From Chitinophagales bacterium (GTDB lineage Bacteria > Bacteroidota > Bacteroidia > Chitinophagales > Chitinophagaceae), in NCBI GenBank assembly GCA_025355935.1, contig JANXYS010000319.1, positions 1 through 9,455 on the forward strand: a DNA stretch of 9,455 nucleotides, in the 5' to 3' direction. A program made the translations under genes and the position numbers. The notes under the pieces were generated by a model. The model had not been told where the DNA came from, did not search any database, and was given only the letters and a program-made list of their open reading frames with translations. Shown here piece by piece: positions 6,970-9,455 of the stretch (position 1 is its first letter; every line of letters begins with the position of its first letter).

Positions 6970-6977
6970 CAAATTTA
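6970..6977 (-). promoter_or_regulatory. Candidate -7 box for the small lipoprotein gene
   Basis: The minus strand reads TAAATTTG, an exact TAnnTTTG match, about 50 bases before the preferred start at 6919. No clear -33 element is seen at the proper distance. Its placement supports 6919 rather than 6952 as the start, because a transcript from here would have almost no leader before 6952. Confidence 0.4.
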
Positions 6978-7039
6978 TAACAATTCTTTCAGCGCTCATA
7001 GGTGATTTCCTGAGAAAACCATCAGCCATTTCTTTTCAG

Positions 7040-7047
7040 TAGTTTTG
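7040..7047 (+). promoter_or_regulatory. Candidate -7 box for the rhomboid gene
   Basis: TAGTTTTG is an exact TAnnTTTG match 16 bases before the ATG at 7064, which would leave a leader of only about 10 bases. No clear TTG is seen at the -33 position. The A-rich stretch between the box and the ATG may serve in place of a Shine-Dalgarno sequence. Confidence 0.4.
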
Positions 7048-7063
7048 AAAAAAAATAGAACCA

Positions 7064-7714
7064 ATGAATTTTTATGAGACGCCCGTTACTTTCGCCCTGA
7101 TAGCTTTAAACGTTTTAGTTTCCGTCATTGGATTTACAAACGCAAAATTTGTTGAGAAGGCTATCATGTGGCCTTACGGCGTAAAACGGGATAGACAGTT
7201 TGGAAGATTTATCACTTCTGGCTTTTTGCATGCAAATTGGAGTCATCTGTTCTTTAACATGTTCACCTTTTACTTTTTTGGAAGGAATGTAGAGATTTAT
7301 TTTTCAGCCTATGCCCTTGGCGGTGCTATTTCTTATCTCCTCCTTTATTTTCTTGCGCTGATAGTTTCAGATATTCCGAGTTATATTAAGCACCAGGATG
7401 ATTCACGATACCGATCTCTAGGTGCTTCAGGTGCAGTATCGGCGGTGGTTTTCGCTGCAATAATTTTTGATCCCTGGAGCCGGATATATCTTTTTGGAGC
7501 TGTACCTTTGTCGGCATTTTTATTCGCCGGCCTGTATATTGTTTATTGCATTTACATGAGTCGAAAGAGCACAGATAATGTTAATCATGATGCGCATTTA
7601 TGGGGAGCATTGTTTGGTTTAGCATTTACCCTGGCATTGATTGCAGTAAAAAGCCCGGACCTGATTGCTGGTATCGTGCAGGAACTTAAAAATCCAAGTT
7701 TATTTGGCAGGTAA
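7064..7714 (+). CDS. Rhomboid family intramembrane serine protease
   Basis: This 216-residue protein with about six membrane helices cleaves transmembrane substrates within the membrane. The catalytic features are all present: HLFFN (His61, Asn65, equivalent to the HxxxN of GlpG helix 2), GASG (120-123) with nucleophile Ser122, and HDAHLWGALFG with catalytic His178. The GFLHANWSHLFFN region (53-65) matches the L1 loop and helix 2 of the family. Helices lie at about 8-26, 61-78, 83-102, 121-135, 143-165 and 178-197. There is no extra cytoplasmic or zinc-finger domain. The start has a TAnnTTTG box 16 bases upstream, so the leader is short. The 3' end overlaps the end of tilS by 15 bases in the opposite direction. 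Its substrate cannot be inferred from the neighbours. Confidence 0.95.
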   Translation: MNFYETPVTFALIALNVLVSVIGFTNAKFVEKAIMWPYGVKRDRQFGRFITSGFLHANWSHLFFNMFTFYFFGRNVEIYFSAYALGGAISYLLLYFLALIVSDIPSYIKHQDDSRYRSLGASGAVSAVVFAAIIFDPWSRIYLFGAVPLSAFLFAGLYIVYCIYMSRKSTDNVNHDAHLWGALFGLAFTLALIAVKSPDLIAGIVQELKNPSLFGR

Positions 7715-9034
7715 AAACTGTACAGTGAGAGCCTCTCTGGAATCATCTGTAATCTTAAACCGATTGTCTATACGTTGACCAATAATCCAGATTATTCGCT
7801 TTTCGCTTTCTAAAATCCAGGTATTTTCCTTTTCAATAAGCGAACGTTTCTGATCAATTAAAAAGCGGCTCAACTTTTTCTTCTTAGCCATCCCCAACGG
7901 ATAGAAATAATCACCCTGTTTCCACTTCCTGATGAGCACGGGGAACTTAATGATTGATGGATCCAATTGAATTTTCAGCGGATCGGGCGAAATATTATCA
8001 GGCCTTTCCTTTAAATTGAATGAAAGCTTTCCAGCTGGGAAATCCAGACCAGTTTTAAAATCATTTAATACAAAAATTTGGTTATCGGTAACCACCAAAT
8101 TAGAGATAATTAGCCATTTACGATTTCGCAAAATGCGGTGGGTAGAAGAAGTTATAAATTTACCGGTTTCCGCATCAAGAAGGCTGAATGCACCGTTCAA
8201 CTGCGCGGCAACAAAATTAAAATCCTTAATGATTTCGAACAAAATGGTCCTGTAACCTTTTATCTTCAGTAATTTAAGTACGGGGATGTGTACTTCATCC
8301 CCCTTATTCTCCAGCAACGATCTTTTTGTCATGTCAGTCGAAGCCTTGTAAACCTGGTAGATCTCACGGAATCGAATCAGATTCTCATACAGGTTTTCTT
8401 TTACCTGCGGGAACACTTTCTCAAGCCCGGGGATTAATTCGTTCCGAAAATAGTTCCGGGTATATTTATCACTGCTATTACTGCTATCTTCCCTGAAATT
8501 AATGTTATGCTCGATGGCATATGCACGAATTATTTCTTTCGAAACCACCAGCAGAGGGCGAATGATAATACCATTTTTAGGGAGTATACCCTTTAAACCT
8601 CTAATGCCGGTTCCCTTAAAGAAATTCATTAGCATAGTTTCTATGTTGTCATCCCGGTGATGGGCAGTCATAATGTACTTGATACCTTTACTGTTGCAAA
8701 GATTGCCAAACCATTCATATCTGAGTTCCCGGGCAGCAACCTGTATACTAACATTCTGCGCCTCTGCATATTCCAGGGTATCAAATTTGCGCACGTATAC
8801 TGCTACATTCAGGCGGGCAGCTAACGCACGTACAAATAATTCATCACCCTCACTCTCCTCTCCTCTTAATCCGAAGTTACAGTGGGCAATGGAGAAATTA
8901 TATCCCGCCTCTTTGCATAAATGGCCTAGCACAACGCTGTCCACCCCCCCACTAACGGCGAGGAGTAACTGATCAGAAGGAGAACAAAGATTCTCGCTCT
9001 TAATATATTCGGTAACATCATAAAGCAAATTCAT
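7700..9034 (-). CDS. tilS: tRNA(Ile)-lysidine synthase
   Basis: TilS ligates lysine to C34 of the CAU-anticodon isoleucine tRNA, changing its decoding from AUG to AUA and its charging from Met to Ile; it is normally essential (family knowledge). The 444-residue protein has the ATP loop SGGVDS (28-33), AHCNFGLRGEES (50-61), AHHRDDNIETMLMNFFKG (124-141), REDSSN (181-186) and TRNYFRNELIP (192-202). Together these form the N-terminal synthase domain. A middle domain follows, and then the C-terminal TilS domain, with RKWKQGDYFYPLG (369-381) and KKKLSRFLIDQK (385-396). Two-domain organisation and length are those of the long TilS form. Codons 29-31 contain a run of seven G (plus-strand C run at 8944-8950). 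The gene follows the small TPR gene by 24 bases, probably in one transcript, and its 3' end overlaps the rhomboid gene. Confidence 0.97.
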   Translation of the reverse strand: MNLLYDVTEYIKSENLCSPSDQLLLAVSGGVDSVVLGHLCKEAGYNFSIAHCNFGLRGEESEGDELFVRALAARLNVAVYVRKFDTLEYAEAQNVSIQVAARELRYEWFGNLCNSKGIKYIMTAHHRDDNIETMLMNFFKGTGIRGLKGILPKNGIIIRPLLVVSKEIIRAYAIEHNINFREDSSNSSDKYTRNYFRNELIPGLEKVFPQVKENLYENLIRFREIYQVYKASTDMTKRSLLENKGDEVHIPVLKLLKIKGYRTILFEIIKDFNFVAAQLNGAFSLLDAETGKFITSSTHRILRNRKWLIISNLVVTDNQIFVLNDFKTGLDFPAGKLSFNLKERPDNISPDPLKIQLDPSIIKFPVLIRKWKQGDYFYPLGMAKKKKLSRFLIDQKRSLIEKENTWILESEKRIIWIIGQRIDNRFKITDDSREALTVQFLPAK

Positions 9035-9058
9035 AACATCATTTGTTCGGGCGCGGTC

Positions 9059-9370
9059 TTACTCTTCTATATCTTCTAAAGCTCCCTGTAATTCATTATA
9101 ACTATGATTATCGCCGGCTTTTTTTGCTTCTTCCATGCCCCGTTTGTAAACCCTTATCGCGCGTTCGTAATCTGCAACCCTCTCCAGGAGTTTTCCGAGG
9201 TGGTAATAGGAGCCAATGTAAGTTGGTTCGCGTAATAAGATTTCGTTAAACAGCTTACGTGCGTCTTCATCGTTGCCTACTTTGATATATTCAAGGGCGA
9301 GCGCGTGCTGTAAAAAGCTGTCCTTGTCCGATTCCTTCATAAAGGCAAGTAATTTTTCGATCCTGGTCAT
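9059..9370 (-). CDS. Small tetratricopeptide-repeat (TPR) protein
   Basis: This 103-residue soluble protein consists almost wholly of TPR helices. Repeat one spans about 18-51 (HALALEYIKVGNDEDARKLF, then EPTY) and repeat two about 52-85 (YYHLGKLLERVADYERAIRV). A final capping helix is rich in Glu and Asp. There is no signal peptide or membrane helix, so it is probably a cytoplasmic adaptor or scaffold; the partner is unknown. It lies 24 bases upstream of tilS on the same strand, and the pair is likely cotranscribed. The ATG at 9370 has no clear Shine-Dalgarno and no convincing minus-strand -7 box within the 85 bases left in the window. The TPR fold is clear, the function is not. Confidence 0.88.
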   Translation of the reverse strand: MTRIEKLLAFMKESDKDSFLQHALALEYIKVGNDEDARKLFNEILLREPTYIGSYYHLGKLLERVADYERAIRVYKRGMEEAKKAGDNHSYNELQGALEDIEE

Positions 9371-9400
9371 GTTGTAATTTTTTTAGCCAGCGGCATAATT

Positions 9401-9423
9401 TATCTTTGTATTCGATATATTTG
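9401..9423 (+). promoter_or_regulatory. Two -7-like boxes pointing out of the right edge
   Basis: TATCTTTG (9401-9408) and TATATTTG (9416-9423) both match TAnnTTTG exactly on the plus strand. Neither has a convincing TTG at the -33 distance. They suggest a plus-strand gene starting shortly after base 9455, divergent from the TPR gene. Confidence 0.35.
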
Positions 9424-9428
9424 CACAT

Positions 9429-9444
9429 AGTTGCATAAACAACT
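9429..9444. repeat. Short inverted repeat AGTTG / CAACT near the right edge
   Basis: Perfect 5-base arms enclose the 6 bases CATAAA, just downstream of the outward -7-like boxes. It would be an early leader hairpin or operator for a plus-strand gene beyond the window. The arms are short enough to be chance. Confidence 0.2.
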
Positions 9445-9455
9445 TTTATTAGTTC

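Noticed and set aside
8673..8972. Plus-strand open frame of 99 codons
   Set aside because: It is antisense to the conserved synthase domain of tilS, with no domain resemblance.
1..9455. CRISPR array, tRNA or rRNA gene, insertion sequence or prophage
   Set aside because: I saw no spaced direct repeats, no cloverleaf-like segment, no transposase or integrase, and no terminal inverted repeats; nearly all bases are filled with ordinary chromosomal genes.

Overview
The window looks like ordinary chromosomal DNA from a Bacteroidota bacterium, probably near the Chitinophagaceae (inference from protein style and promoters; no 16S or other marker is present). Upstream regions carry TAnnTTTG-type -7 boxes instead of sigma70 -10 boxes, Shine-Dalgarno sequences are mostly absent, and lipoprotein and AsmA-like proteins are of the Bacteroidota type. 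I see no tRNA or rRNA gene, CRISPR array, insertion sequence, integrase or phage gene, and no gap without a gene exceeds 300 bases.

Left part (1-3430, all minus strand, read right to left): an ArsR-type regulator, a TolC-like outer-membrane channel, a lipid-anchored periplasmic adaptor and the first 145 residues of an AcrB-like RND pump, which runs off the left edge. Gaps of 72, 20 and 38 bases suggest one operon for a complete tripartite efflux pump under its own small repressor. The promoter before the regulator has a good -7 box (3371-3378), with a near-perfect 14-base dyad in the spacer (3383-3396) and a looser dyad over the box. This is the most informative regulatory signal in the window.

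Middle (3430-6919): a large AsmA-like membrane-anchored protein lies upstream of the regulator on the same strand. Divergent from it is rlmH (23S rRNA m3-pseudouridine-1915 methyltransferase), which converges with a small unrecognised lipoprotein gene; a short inverted repeat lies at their junction.

Right part (7064-9370): a rhomboid intramembrane protease gene overlaps tail to tail by 15 bases with tilS (tRNA-Ile lysidine synthase). Upstream of tilS, 24 bases away on the same strand, is a small TPR protein gene. At the right edge, -7-like boxes point out of the window on the plus strand, so a divergent gene may begin just beyond it.

I did not find a clearly novel system. The points worth a second look are the operator-like dyads of the efflux operon, three 8-base A/T runs around the start of the channel gene (one inside its first codons), a 7-G run encoding the ATP loop of TilS, and the unusual cysteine spacing of the ArsR protein.
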